The position numbers were made by a program, and so were the translations under genes. A DNA stretch of 64,000 nt from Prado023 sp963706885 (GTDB lineage: Bacteria > Actinomycetota > Actinomycetes > S36-B12 > CAIYMF01), in assembly GCA_963706885.1 (NCBI GenBank), contig CAVPNX010000011.1, positions 17,311-81,310 on the forward strand, in the 5' to 3' direction. This document shows, one piece after another, positions 7,119 to 16,402 of the stretch. Numbering within the stretch: the first letter of the stretch is position 1; the number at the start of each line of letters is the position of its first letter. The notes beneath the pieces were generated by a model, which did no database searches, had not been told where the DNA came from, and saw only the letters and a program-made list of their open reading frames with translations.

Positions 7119-8588
7119 ATGTCGTCCAGTGCTCTGTCGCAGCCGCCGGGTGGGAGCGGCGGCGCCGCGCCCACAGGGACCGAGGACCTGCACCTGACCA
7201 GGCGCACGATCGTGTCCTACGCCTTCGGGTCGGTGGGCACGGGCGTGTTCGGTGCGGTTCCCGGCCTGGTCCTGGCGTACTACCTCACCAACACCCTGGG
7301 CGTCGCAGCCGGGTTCGCGGCGCTGGTGGTCGCCATCCCCAAGGCGTGGGACGTGATCGTGCTGCCGATCGTTGGGCGCATGTCCGACCGGTCGGCCGAG
7401 CGGGTGCGCAGCCGGCTGCCGTTCCTGCGCCTGGCCGGGGTCCTGCTGCCGCTGGCCTTCGTGCTGATGTTCGCGGTGCCACCGGCGCTGAGCCCGGCGC
7501 TGGCCGGTGCGTGGGTCTTCGTGACGTTCATCCTGGCCGCGACGGCCTTCGCGCTCTTCCAGGTGCCCTACATCGCCCTTGCCGCGGAACTCACCGACGA
7601 GCCGGCCGAGCGCTCGACCCTGATGGCCGTGCGTGTGGCCTTCCTGACCGTGGCCATCCTGATGGGCGGGGCGCTGGCGCCGGTGATCCGCGACACCTTC
7701 GGAGGTGCGTACCTGGGTCACTTCGTGATGGCCGTGTGCATGGCCGGCCTGATGTTCGTCGGGATCTGGTTGTGCATCATCGGGCTGTCGAAGGCCCGGG
7801 CTCGGATCAGCCCGGCGGCTGAGGGTGGGCTCCTCGACCAGTTCCGCGAGGTGCGCCACAGCCGTGCGTTCGTCGTGCTGCTGGCCGCCTTCGTGATCCA
7901 GGCGCTGGGGCTCTCGGCGATGCTCGGCGGGACGCAGTACTACGCGACCTACATCCTCGAGAAGCCCACCTCGGTCACGATCCTGTTCGTGTGCCTCGTG
8001 GCTCCGGCCATCGTGGTGATGCCGGTGTGGAACTGGGTCGCGCACCGGTTCGGCAAGGAGTTGGGCTACCTGGTGGCAACGCTCATGTTCATCGCCGGCA
8101 CCCTGGTCCTGCTGTTCGGCGGGCAGTCGCTGTCCCTGCTCATCATCTACGCCGCCATCGCCCTGTGCGGGATGGCCTACGGGGGTCTGCAGATGTTCCC
8201 CCTGGCGATGCTGCCCGACTGCATCGCGGCGGACACCGCCCGCTCGGGCCGCGCCCGCGCCGGGGTCTTCACGGGCCTCTGGGCCGCCGGCGAGACCCTC
8301 GGGTTCGCGCTCGGCCCGGGGCTGGTCCTGGTGGTCCTGGCGCTCAGCGGATTCGTCTCCAGCAAGGCCGACGAGCTGGTCACACAACCGGACTCCGCGA
8401 TCACCGGCGTGCTCATGGCCTTCACGGCGGTGCCCGCCGTGCTCATCACGATCAGCCTCCCGTTCATCCTCCGGTACAGCCGGGCCTCAGCAGCCGACGC
8501 CGCCCGTATCCCGGTGACCACTGACGCCACGCCGTCCGGCACCACCCCGTCCACGACCCCGCCCACGACCCCAGGAGATCCCTCGTGA
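7119..8588 (+). CDS. MFS transporter of the glycoside-pentoside-hexuronide (GPH) type
   Basis: The product is 489 residues from the ATG at 7119, with about twelve hydrophobic helices. The start VSYAFGSVGTGVFGAVPGLV and the loop IVLPIVGRMSDRSAERVRSR, with its Asp and basic residues, are typical of GPH cation symporters. FQVPYIALAAELTD in helix 4 and the loop after it also match. The substrate may be a sugar, but in this operon a product or substrate of the PLP enzyme is also plausible. The stop overlaps the GTG of the decarboxylase gene by 4 nt. The C-terminal tail is a low-complexity Thr/Pro stretch. Confidence 0.85.
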   Translation: MSSSALSQPPGGSGGAAPTGTEDLHLTRRTIVSYAFGSVGTGVFGAVPGLVLAYYLTNTLGVAAGFAALVVAIPKAWDVIVLPIVGRMSDRSAERVRSRLPFLRLAGVLLPLAFVLMFAVPPALSPALAGAWVFVTFILAATAFALFQVPYIALAAELTDEPAERSTLMAVRVAFLTVAILMGGALAPVIRDTFGGAYLGHFVMAVCMAGLMFVGIWLCIIGLSKARARISPAAEGGLLDQFREVRHSRAFVVLLAAFVIQALGLSAMLGGTQYYATYILEKPTSVTILFVCLVAPAIVVMPVWNWVAHRFGKELGYLVATLMFIAGTLVLLFGGQSLSLLIIYAAIALCGMAYGGLQMFPLAMLPDCIAADTARSGRARAGVFTGLWAAGETLGFALGPGLVLVVLALSGFVSSKADELVTQPDSAITGVLMAFTAVPAVLITISLPFILRYSRASAADAARIPVTTDATPSGTTPSTTPPTTPGDPS

Positions 8589-10099
8589 CCGCCTCCCTGC
8601 CCCCCGCATTCCCCGACCAGGGCCTGTCCGACGAGGTGATCCTGGGCACGCTGGCCGCCCTGCGCGAGCTCGACGTGCCGGTCAAGGGTGGGCGCACGAC
8701 CTCCTACGTGTACGACCCCGACCGCGACGACCTCGAGGACCTCTCGCTGCGGGCGTTCGCCCTCTCCGAGCACGTCAACGGCCTGGACCCGACGGCGTTC
8801 CCGAGCTTCGCGGCGGTGGAGAACGACCTGGTGGCCGCGGCCCTGAGCGTGCTGGGCAGTGGGGACCCCGGCGAGGTCGGGACGATGACCAGCGGCGGCA
8901 CCGAGTCGTGCGCCCTGGCCGTGCTGGGCGCCCGCGAGCGGTGGCGTGCCAAGGTCGGGCAGCCGCACGGACACCCCACCCTCGTGGCGCCCTCCTCGGT
9001 GCACCCCGCGTTCGTGAAGGCCTGCCACCTGTTCGACGTGGAGCTGGTGAGCGTGCCGATCGACCCCGTGACGTTCGCCGCCGACGTCGAGGCGATGATC
9101 GCCGCGATCGACGACCGGACCGCGCTGGTGGTCGTGTCCGCACCGTCCTACGCGCACGGGATCGTCGACCCCATCGAGCCGATCGCGGCGGCCGCCGCCG
9201 AGCGTGACGTGCTCTGCCACATCGATGCCTGCATCGGCGGCTGGACCGTCCCCTTCATCCGCGAGGCCGAGGGACTGCCGCCGATCGGGCTGATGATCCC
9301 CGGGGTCACGTCGGTGTCGGTCGACCTGCACAAGTACGCCTACACGCCCAAGGGCGTGTCGATCCTGCTGCACCGCGACTTCGCGCTGCGCCGCTTCCAC
9401 TGGTTCGCCACAGCGGCGTGGAACGGCTACCCGGTGGTCAACCCGACCCTGCTGAGCTCCCGCGGCGGGGGTGCGCCGGCGATCGCCTGGGCGTACCTGC
9501 ACAAGATCGGCCGCGACGGCTACCGCGACCTGGCCCTGTCCGCGTGGCGGGCCACCACGGCACTCATCGACGGGATCGCGCAGATCCCCGGGATCCACGT
9601 GGTGGGCGAGACCGGCTCGACGCTGCTGGCGTTCAGCGACGACGGCGGACCGGACGACCCGGACATCCGGGTGGTCGCCGATGAGATGGTGGTGCGCGGG
9701 TGGCTGCTGGGTGTCCAGCCGGGGCACGGCGGACCGCCGACGGCGCACATCTGCCTGATGCCGGTCCACGAGAAGCAGACCGACGTCTTCCTGGCCGACC
9801 TCGCTGCGTCGGTGGAGTCGGCCCGCGCCCTGGGCCGGGTCGAGGTGGACCCGGGGCTGCTGGCCATGGCCGCATCCCTCGACCCGAGCAGCCTGCCGCC
9901 CGGGGCGATCGACATGGTGCTCGCCGCAGCGGGCGTGTCCCTCGGCGGTGACGGCGGCGGTGAGGGGATCCCCGATCGGCGGGCCACCCTGAATGCGATC
10001 ATGGACCTGGCCCCCGAGCCGCTCGTCGAGTGGCTGCTGATCGAGGTCCTGGGAAACGTGCTGCGGCCGTCAGCGCAGTCGGAGGTGCACGGTGAGTAG
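8585..10099 (+). CDS. PLP-dependent decarboxylase/lyase (group II, sphingosine-phosphate-lyase-like)
   Basis: The 504-residue protein is a fold-type I PLP enzyme. The cofactor lysine is in SVDLHKYAYTPKG, the D-x-H-K-Y-x-x-x-P-K-G form typical of sphingosine-1-phosphate lyase and tyrosine/glutamate decarboxylase relatives. The MTSGGTESC loop binds the PLP phosphate, and HIDACIGG supplies the Asp that pairs with the pyridine nitrogen. It probably decarboxylates an amino acid or cleaves an amino-alcohol phosphate; the two cannot be separated here. The GTG start overlaps the transporter stop and its stop overlaps the next GTG, so the three genes form one translationally coupled operon. Confidence 0.87.
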   Translation: MTASLPPAFPDQGLSDEVILGTLAALRELDVPVKGGRTTSYVYDPDRDDLEDLSLRAFALSEHVNGLDPTAFPSFAAVENDLVAAALSVLGSGDPGEVGTMTSGGTESCALAVLGARERWRAKVGQPHGHPTLVAPSSVHPAFVKACHLFDVELVSVPIDPVTFAADVEAMIAAIDDRTALVVVSAPSYAHGIVDPIEPIAAAAAERDVLCHIDACIGGWTVPFIREAEGLPPIGLMIPGVTSVSVDLHKYAYTPKGVSILLHRDFALRRFHWFATAAWNGYPVVNPTLLSSRGGGAPAIAWAYLHKIGRDGYRDLALSAWRATTALIDGIAQIPGIHVVGETGSTLLAFSDDGGPDDPDIRVVADEMVVRGWLLGVQPGHGGPPTAHICLMPVHEKQTDVFLADLAASVESARALGRVEVDPGLLAMAASLDPSSLPPGAIDMVLAAAGVSLGGDGGGEGIPDRRATLNAIMDLAPEPLVEWLLIEVLGNVLRPSAQSEVHGE

Positions 10100-10571
10100 T
10101 ACGTCGGGCGCTCTGGACATGGGTTCGACGGGGGCATTGCGTGAGGCGTTCCGGTCCGGGCCGGATCCGACCGTGGAGCACCTCGTGGGCGAGCACGCGG
10201 GCGAGTACGTCGGGCCGCGGTGGGTGCGCACGGCCGGTCCGGTCATCATGCGACTGGGCCGGATGCCCAACTGGTACGGCAAGCGCTTCGCCCTCGCCGA
10301 CGACGGGACCCCCACCCTCGTCGGGGTCAACCTGCTGCGCTCCGGGGAGCAGATCGTCGACTCGGTCCCGATGACCGCGGCGATCGGCCCCTCACGCCTC
10401 GACGGCCGGCCTGCGCTGATCATCGGCTACCCGGTGGACGCACCCTTCCCGTGGCCGCGGGTCACCGATGAGCTGCGCCCCTTGGACGATTCGGCGCTGA
10501 TCGGCGTGACGTTCGGGATCCCCGGCTCCCTGCCCGGCGGCACACCGTTCCTGCTGCGCCGGACGGGGTAG
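10092..10571 (+). CDS. Conserved-looking protein of unknown function in the PLP operon
   Basis: The GTG at 10092 overlaps the decarboxylase stop by 8 nt. The 159-residue product has no signal or membrane segment. I do not recognise the family. Notable conserved-looking blocks are RLGRMPNWYGKRF, RPALIIGYPVDAPFPWPRV and DELRPLDDSALIGVTFGIPG. The tight coupling suggests a role with the PLP enzyme or its substrate. A short hairpin follows directly after the stop. Confidence 0.7.
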   Translation: MSSTSGALDMGSTGALREAFRSGPDPTVEHLVGEHAGEYVGPRWVRTAGPVIMRLGRMPNWYGKRFALADDGTPTLVGVNLLRSGEQIVDSVPMTAAIGPSRLDGRPALIIGYPVDAPFPWPRVTDELRPLDDSALIGVTFGIPGSLPGGTPFLLRRTG

Positions 10572-10579
10572 CGCGGAGT

Positions 10580-10594
10580 CGCCGGCGCCCGGCG
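10580..10594 (+). terminator. Short GC hairpin after the PLP operon
   Basis: CGCCGG and CCGGCG pair around a 3-nt loop, 8 nt after the stop. No U-tract is present. Confidence 0.4.
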
Positions 10595-10697
10595 TCATCG
10601 CGTTCCCGGGCGGGTCGAACGGCACTGTCCCGGTGGGCGTGCGCGGGAGACCATGAAGTGAGGGTTCCTCGGGTGCCTCCCTCAGGAGGCGGGTTCG

Positions 10698-12311
10698 ATG
10701 GTTCGGACGTGGCGTGGGTTGTGGGCGGCCGGGGCGGCTGCGGTGGCCGCTGAGGTGGCCGTGCTTGGCCTGCTGACCGGAGCTCTCGGGGGGTGCTCCA
10801 CCAGCGGTGAGCAGCCGGCTGAGCCCAGCGACTCCACCGTCCTGACGATCACCCCCTCCGGACTGCGCTGGCTCGACGTGATCTCGTCGGACGCACGCTG
10901 GGCCGTGGGCTCCGAACCACGGGCTGAGGGGGCGAGCGCCCCGAAGCCGCTGATCCGCCTCGATCGCGTGACGGGGGAGCAGGCCGTCCTGTGTGACTGG
11001 GCCGATGAGGACCTCGGCTACTGCTCGCTGGCCGAGCAGGGCGGGATCATCCCGGAGAGCCCGAACCTGCTGCTCGAGCTGGTCGACGACAACGCCATCC
11101 GCGGATGGTTCCCGTCCGGCGGCGTCTATCTGGTCGACACCAACAGCGGCGCTCGGACGCGGATCGATGTCGATGCGTCCGGGGCCCCGCTGGTACCGAC
11201 CTGGGAGGGGAGGTCGTGCGGCGGGCAGTGCGACTACCACCAGGCGCCACGTCTGCACATCACGACCGATGCGGTCTCGGCGGACGGGCATGTCGTGGCG
11301 TTCTGCGCCAACTACGACGTGCCCAAGGAACCCATCCTCTACGTCAAGGACCTCACCTCCGGTGAACTGACCAGGACGGCCGTGGGCTGTGGTGTCACAC
11401 GGTTCGGTCGTGAGGACGATGATGACGAGTTCAACGACGAGGGGATGAGCTACCCCACGATCTCCGCAGACGGCGCGGTCGTCCATGTCAGCGGTGACCA
11501 GTCGATCGGCGGTGAGTACGGCCGGGTCGGCTGGGCCAGTGACACGCTCTACTTCACCGCGGATGGCCAGGTGCGCCTTGTCGGCGGATCGGGTGCGATG
11601 GTCCGGGACGGCCGCACCTTGTACATGCGGGCCGGCGAGCAGCCGGAGGTCCCCGAGGCAGACGTGAGTGCGCAGTACGTGAGCTACGACGTGGCCTCCG
11701 GTGGTACGACCCCACTTCCGTGGATGCGGGAGTTCCTCGGTGGCGGTGTGGGGTGGTTCGGGCTTGGCTTCGACACGATGAGCAGCGACGGTCGCCTCGT
11801 GGTCAACAGGACGGCCGTGCGTGACGTGTCGACAGGTGCCGAGACCGACATCTTCTCCCTGCTGCGGGAGGAGGGCTACCGGCCGACCGACGAGTGGCGC
11901 CCGCTGCGGATCGCCGGTGATGGATCGGCGATCGTGGCCGATGTCGTCACGGACACCGAGCCCAGTGAGGACGGTGGCAACATGGCGATGCTGGTCACCG
12001 GGTGGGGCGGGGACCCGATGGCTCGGGCCACGCTGAGCCCGATCGACGAGGAGACCTCGCTGCAGGTGGACGTGGACCCGGACGACGTCGACGGGCCGTG
12101 GACGTTCCAGGTGGAGCGTGCCGTGCAGGACAGCGTCACGGCCGCCGACTGGGAGCCGATGCCGGGGACCTACACCACCAGCGGGGCCGCGAACACGGTG
12201 ACCGTGGACCTGCCGACCGGGGTGTACCGCGTGCGGGTCCCCGCCCAGAACGGCCACCTGGGCTACGTCTCGGCCGGGATGTGGATCGCTCCTGAGGGCG
12301 ACGAGCAGTGA
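10698..12311 (+). CDS. Secreted lipoprotein with beta-propeller-like body and a shared C-terminal domain
   Basis: The protein is 537 residues. The ATG at 10698 has AGGAGG 8 nt upstream. The N-terminus is a type II signal peptide ending in the lipobox LGGC, so the mature protein is probably anchored to the outer face of the membrane. The body contains repeated short SADGxVV, SSDGRLVV and AGDGSAIVA strands typical of WD40/TolB-like propellers. The last 80 residues (about 445-530; LQVDVDPDD, WTFQVERA, GHLGYVSAG) match the C-terminus of the secreted protein encoded at 16403-17482. The function is unknown; surface binding or sensing is an inference. Confidence 0.8.
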   Translation: MVRTWRGLWAAGAAAVAAEVAVLGLLTGALGGCSTSGEQPAEPSDSTVLTITPSGLRWLDVISSDARWAVGSEPRAEGASAPKPLIRLDRVTGEQAVLCDWADEDLGYCSLAEQGGIIPESPNLLLELVDDNAIRGWFPSGGVYLVDTNSGARTRIDVDASGAPLVPTWEGRSCGGQCDYHQAPRLHITTDAVSADGHVVAFCANYDVPKEPILYVKDLTSGELTRTAVGCGVTRFGREDDDDEFNDEGMSYPTISADGAVVHVSGDQSIGGEYGRVGWASDTLYFTADGQVRLVGGSGAMVRDGRTLYMRAGEQPEVPEADVSAQYVSYDVASGGTTPLPWMREFLGGGVGWFGLGFDTMSSDGRLVVNRTAVRDVSTGAETDIFSLLREEGYRPTDEWRPLRIAGDGSAIVADVVTDTEPSEDGGNMAMLVTGWGGDPMARATLSPIDEETSLQVDVDPDDVDGPWTFQVERAVQDSVTAADWEPMPGTYTTSGAANTVTVDLPTGVYRVRVPAQNGHLGYVSAGMWIAPEGDEQ

Positions 12312-12312
12312 G

Positions 12313-12334
12313 GGGGTGCGGCGATGACCGCCCC
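12313..12334 (+). terminator. Weak imperfect hairpin after the lipoprotein gene
   Basis: GGGG-tg-CGG pairs with CCG-CCCC around a 6-nt loop immediately after the stop, between convergent genes. The 2-nt bulge and short stem make it weak. Confidence 0.28.
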
Positions 12335-12405
12335 GTGGGTCGCGGAGCAACCGGCTGGTGGTGATCGGCCCGGGCTGAGGATTGGGTGGGGACTGGCGCC
12401 GGCGG

Positions 12406-13738
12406 TCAGCCGTGGACGTCCAGGCGGCGGTCCTCCCAGCGCATGAAGTCCGCGATCCGCTCGGCCGTGGCGTGGCCCAGGCCCCCGCGCGGGAACGGCA
12501 CGACGCGCCGGTTCACGAAGAACACATCGGTCAGGTCCGACTGCCGTTCCAGGACCAGGTCGGTGATCGTCTGGCCGTTGAGGTGGGTGACCGACACCCC
12601 GTGGCCCACGCAGCCGAAGGAGTAGATGACGTCCTTGCCGCCCACGTACCCCAGCGCGGGGAACATGTCGAGGGTGGCCGACACCGGACCGCCCCACGCA
12701 TGGCTGAACCGGACGTCGGCCAGGCCGGGGAACATGGTGCGGACGTCGTGGCGAAGCGCCGCCCAGACAGCCTCGTCGGAGTCGAAGTCCATGCCCACGC
12801 CGTCGCCGAGCTTCACGTCGCGACCGCCGATCAGCAATCGATTGTCGGCGGTGAGCCGGTAGTAGTGCACGAGGTCGCGGAAGTCCTCGATGCCCTCACG
12901 CCCGCGCCAGCCGATGGTCTCCAGCTGGCGTGTCGGTCAGCGGCTCGGTCAGCACGATGTAGGTCCAGACGGGCACCTGCCTGCGGGCCAGCTCGTCGAA
13001 CATGTGCGACCACGCGTTGGTGGCCAGCACCGCCTTGCGGGCGCGGACCCGCCCCTGCGGGGTCGTGAGGATGACCCGACCGGTGCTCGCGTGCCGCTCG
13101 AACGTGGTCACGGGCGTGCCCTCGTGGATCTGGGTGCCCTCGGCGGCCACCACGTCGCGCCACGCCCATGCGAGCTTCGCCGGGTTCACCAGGCCCATGT
13201 TCGGCTCCCACCAGGCCGCGCCCACGTACGTCGGGCTGGCGACGCGGGCGCGCAGCTCGTCGGGTCCGATCAGCTGGATGCCGGTGATGCCCATCCGGTG
13301 GATCAGGGCGATCTCCTTGAGCAGCCGCTCCTGGTACTTCGGGGACGTGGAGACCCACAGGAATCCGGGGTGCTCGTAGTCGCAGTCCAGCCCCAGGTCG
13401 CCGACGAGCTCCTGGAGCAGGGTGACCGCGCGGTCGGCGTACTCGTGTGCCTCCCGGGCCTTCGTGCGCCCGAAGCGCAGGGCGGTCAGGGAGTGCTGCA
13501 TCCCGATCTTGGTCATGCTGAACCCGGCGTTGCGCCCACTCGCGCCGTGGCCGATGAAGTCGGCCTCCAGGATCGCGATCCGCATCGTCGGTTCGGCCCG
13601 GTTCAGGAAGTGGGCCGTCGACAAGCCGGTGTACCCGCCGCCGACGATTGCCACATCGACGTCGAGATCGCCGACCAGCGCCGGGCTGGGGGTGTAGGGG
13701 CGGGTGGTGTGCCAGTAGCCGGTGGGGGAGATGGTCAT
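12406..13738 (-). CDS. FAD-dependent oxidoreductase, DAO family (one apparent frameshift)
   Basis: From the ATG at 13738 the frame encodes a classic DAO-type enzyme: VDVAIVGGGYTGLSTA (FAD GxGxxG), ILEADFIGHGASGRNAGF, and a central substrate domain. Near 12926 the frame breaks after VLTEPLTD. Removing one base joins it to QLETIGWRGREGIEDFRDL and then HYYRLTADNRLLIGG and the C-terminal FAD motif, ending at 12406. Corrected length is 443 residues, normal for PuuB-like glycine/D-amino-acid/gamma-glutamylputrescine oxidases. I treat the break as a sequence error. It lies downstream of an aminotransferase gene on the same strand, which suggests a joint role in amine or amino-acid catabolism. It has its own leaderless-type promoter. 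Confidence 0.85.
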
Positions 13739-13745
13739 GCTTGTC

Positions 13746-13751
13746 AGTATT
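13746..13751 (-). promoter_or_regulatory. Leaderless-type -10 hexamer AATACT
   Basis: AATACT on the minus strand ends 7 nt before the ATG of the DAO-family gene. No Shine-Dalgarno is present. Confidence 0.45.
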
Positions 13752-13828
13752 CGCCGGTCTGGTGGCAGGTCTCGCGGTGGCGGGGACGTGCGGGAGTGCG
13801 GGTGCGGGGCGACCCCGGGTGGGGCGGG

Positions 13829-14866
13829 TCAGCGGGCGACCCTGCCCGGCAGCAGGAAGTCGTAGCGCTGGCGCAGGACCTTGGTGCGGACCGCCCGATC
13901 CGCTCGTCGTGCCTGCAGGAAGACCCCGAGCAGGCGGGCGTCCTGGCGGTAGTAGCTGGCCACCTCGGTGGCGCTGATCTCGTCGCGCGGGCCGGGGATG
14001 TCGGCGTTCGCGAGCCACTGGTTGACCACGTCCAGACCGGTGCCGATCCGCTCGGGGGCGCCCTCCTTGTGGAAGTTGCCCAGCAGGTCGACGGCGAGGG
14101 TGCGGGGCACGAAGTAGTCGTCCTGGTAGGAGTCGGCGACGAAGCGCAGCAGCAGCGCCCGGATGCCGGGCGGGGCGGCAGAGACGACGACCCTCGCATC
14201 CAGGCGGTGCGTGCCGTCGCGTCGGATGAACGGGGTGCCGACGTCGATGAGGGTGGGCCTCGGGGCGGAGTCGGCAGGGCGGGATGCATGGCTGGATCCC
14301 GCTCCGCTGGTCGCGAACGACCAGTTCGACAGCTGTCCGTCGACGGCCACCTCGACCCCGTCCGTTCTGCCCGCGCTGCGCTGGGCGAGGAGCGCGACTG
14401 AGTCGAGCACCGCGCCGATCACGGTCGCCAGGCCCGCATCGTCGGTCGTGTCCAGCAGCGTATGGCCGAGGGTCTGGGCATCCATGCGCGGCTGGACGAG
14501 GTAGACCACCGGAGCGCGTCCGGGGCGGTGGACCGGGATCGACTCGGTCGGCACCACGCTGATGCCGGCGTCGGTGAGCTCGCCGAGGTACTCGTCCACG
14601 AGGTCCACATAGGCCTCGACCGATGCCTCGTCGGGGAAGCCCGCCATCCGCTTGCACACCAGCCCGGGCAGCTTGTCGGTCGTCAGGGCCGCGGAGATCT
14701 CGCCGTAGGCCAGGACCATGACGTGGCCGCCGGACTCCGGGTCCGCCGGATCGAGGCGCCGCTCCGTGTCGTCGAGGACGGCCTGGAGGTGGTCGCGATC
14801 AGGAAGGACGTTGGGCCGCGCGGACGGGTCGCGGGTGGCGTCGGCGGGGGGAGTTGCGTCCGTCAT
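13829..14866 (-). CDS. Protein of unknown function, possibly kinase-like (DUF6206-like)
   Basis: The product has 345 residues, no signal peptide and no clear membrane helix. The ATG overlaps the aminotransferase stop by 4 nt and has AAGGG upstream. MVLAYGEISAALTTDKLPGLVCKRMAGF looks like the ATP-loop and beta3-Lys region of a protein-kinase-like fold, followed by a helix and hinge (YLVQPRMDAQ), and LSNWSF then TLIDVGTPF resemble the catalytic-loop Asn and DxG metal site. I infer an aminoglycoside-phosphotransferase-like fold; the DUF number is from memory. Its place between an aminotransferase and an oxidoreductase suggests it modifies or senses an amino compound. Confidence 0.65.
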   Translation of the reverse strand: MTDATPPADATRDPSARPNVLPDRDHLQAVLDDTERRLDPADPESGGHVMVLAYGEISAALTTDKLPGLVCKRMAGFPDEASVEAYVDLVDEYLGELTDAGISVVPTESIPVHRPGRAPVVYLVQPRMDAQTLGHTLLDTTDDAGLATVIGAVLDSVALLAQRSAGRTDGVEVAVDGQLSNWSFATSGAGSSHASRPADSAPRPTLIDVGTPFIRRDGTHRLDARVVVSAAPPGIRALLLRFVADSYQDDYFVPRTLAVDLLGNFHKEGAPERIGTGLDVVNQWLANADIPGPRDEISATEVASYYRQDARLLGVFLQARRADRAVRTKVLRQRYDFLLPGRVAR

Positions 14867-16246
14867 CCCGAGTGCCCTTCTGGCGTGGGCGCGTCGGCGC
14901 TACCCCGGCTCGGGGCGAGCTGGCTGAACATCTGCGCGACCGCCCCGGGGTCCTCGAGGATGCCCGTTCCGATCAGGCCCACGATCGCGGCCTCGAGGCG
15001 CACCAGGACCTCGCCAGCCTCCACATCCGAGAGCAGCAGGCCCGGCTTGAACTGCAGTACCGAGCGGTCGAACCCGGCGAACATCGCCCAGATCCCGGCC
15101 TCGTAGCAGGCGCGGGTCATCAGCATCCCGCCCATGGGGTGGGCGAAGCGGAGTCCGATCACGAGGCCGGTCTGGCGCACCTCGACGAGCCACTCGGGGT
15201 GGCGCGTGGCGATGTCAGCCAGCCCGCGGGTGAAGGTGTCGGTCAGCGTGTCCACCCGGGAGGTGGTCTCGGGCCGTGTCGTGATCTCGAGGACTGCCCG
15301 GGCCACCCGGCAGCCGAGCTCGGAGCCACCGAACGTGGAGATGTTCGACCAGCCGTCGTCCTCCAGCCAGGCGCCGGCGCGGGACGAGAGCAGCGTCGCG
15401 GCGATCGGGTACAGCCCGCCCGACAGGCCCTTTCCGGTGACGAGGATGTCGGGGGTGACCCCGGCCCGCTGGACCGCCCAGAGCGAGCCGGTGCGGCCGA
15501 GCCCGGTCTGCACCTCGTCGGCGACGTAGAGGGCCCCGAAGCGGTCACAGAGCTCGCGGACCCCGGCGAGGTAGCCCGGCGTCCGGGATCGGGAACCCGA
15601 TGGTGGCCGGGATGGTCTCGAGGATCACCGCGGCTGTCGGTGCCGCGGCCAGCGCGACCTCGAGGGCGGGGAGGTCGTTGAACGGGACCTGGGGGAACTC
15701 GTCGTCCGCGCCGGTGGACAGGAACGCCTCAGCGGCCGCACGGTCACCGGCGGCCAGCGCGAGGCCGGTATGCCCGTGGTAGGCGCCGGCCACCGACACG
15801 ATGCGCCGGCGTCCGGTGGCCCGGCGGGCGGACTTCAGCGCCAGGTCGATCGCCTCGCCGCCCCCGCTGGCGAACACGGCGTAGCTCATCCCGGGGGTTC
15901 GCTCGACGAGGTCGGCGGCGAGCAGCGAGCGCTCGACGCTGGGGAAGTGGTGGTTGCCGATGTCCAGCTCGTCGAGGGCGTCGATCAGGACGGCGATCAG
16001 CTCGGGGTTGCGATGCCCCAGGTTGAACACGCCGCCGTTGAGGTGCAGGTCCAGCCAGCTGCGCCCGTCCACGTCGTGGATCCGGTAGCCCTCACGCCGG
16101 CCCATCACGATGCCCGCGCCCAAGGCGCCGAACGTCCGCACCCGATCAGGGCAGACGAACCGCTCGGCCAGCGCGAGGACCTCGTCGCGGGTGGGGGCGC
16201 GCGACTCTCGCGGCCGGGGCAGGTCGGTGGTGTGCGAACCGCTCAT
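14863..16246 (-). CDS. Class-III aminotransferase (one apparent frameshift)
   Basis: The first part (ATG at 16246) contains LDLHLNGGVFNLGHRNPEL and FASGGGEAIDLALKSARR, the PLP-phosphate region of class-III (omega/ornithine type) aminotransferases. After GFPIPDAG the frame breaks near 15580. Removing one base gives YLAGVRELCDRFGALYVADE, then VQTGLGRTGS, where Asp contacts the pyridine N, and later ILVTGKGLSGGLYP with the PLP lysine. Corrected length is 460 residues, normal for the family (GABA, putrescine, ornithine or beta-alanine transaminases). The downstream genes are the kinase-like protein and a DAO-type oxidoreductase. The break is probably a sequence error because both halves are intact. 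Confidence 0.87.
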
Positions 16247-16252
16247 AGCCGC

Positions 16253-16258
16253 AGTATC
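16253..16258 (-). promoter_or_regulatory. Leaderless-type -10 hexamer GATACT
   Basis: GATACT on the minus strand ends 6 nt before the ATG of the aminotransferase. No Shine-Dalgarno is present. Confidence 0.5.
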
Positions 16259-16402
16259 GACCCGCTGACGTGGGCGACGCCCCCCGCGCCGGAGCCCACC
16301 CGCTCTGGGCGGAGAGGCTTTGGCTTGATCCGGACATGTATGACGGGATTCCGCCAGTCGTTGTCCGATCTGCGCAAGTTTCCTCAGCCCGCTACTTGTG
16401 CT

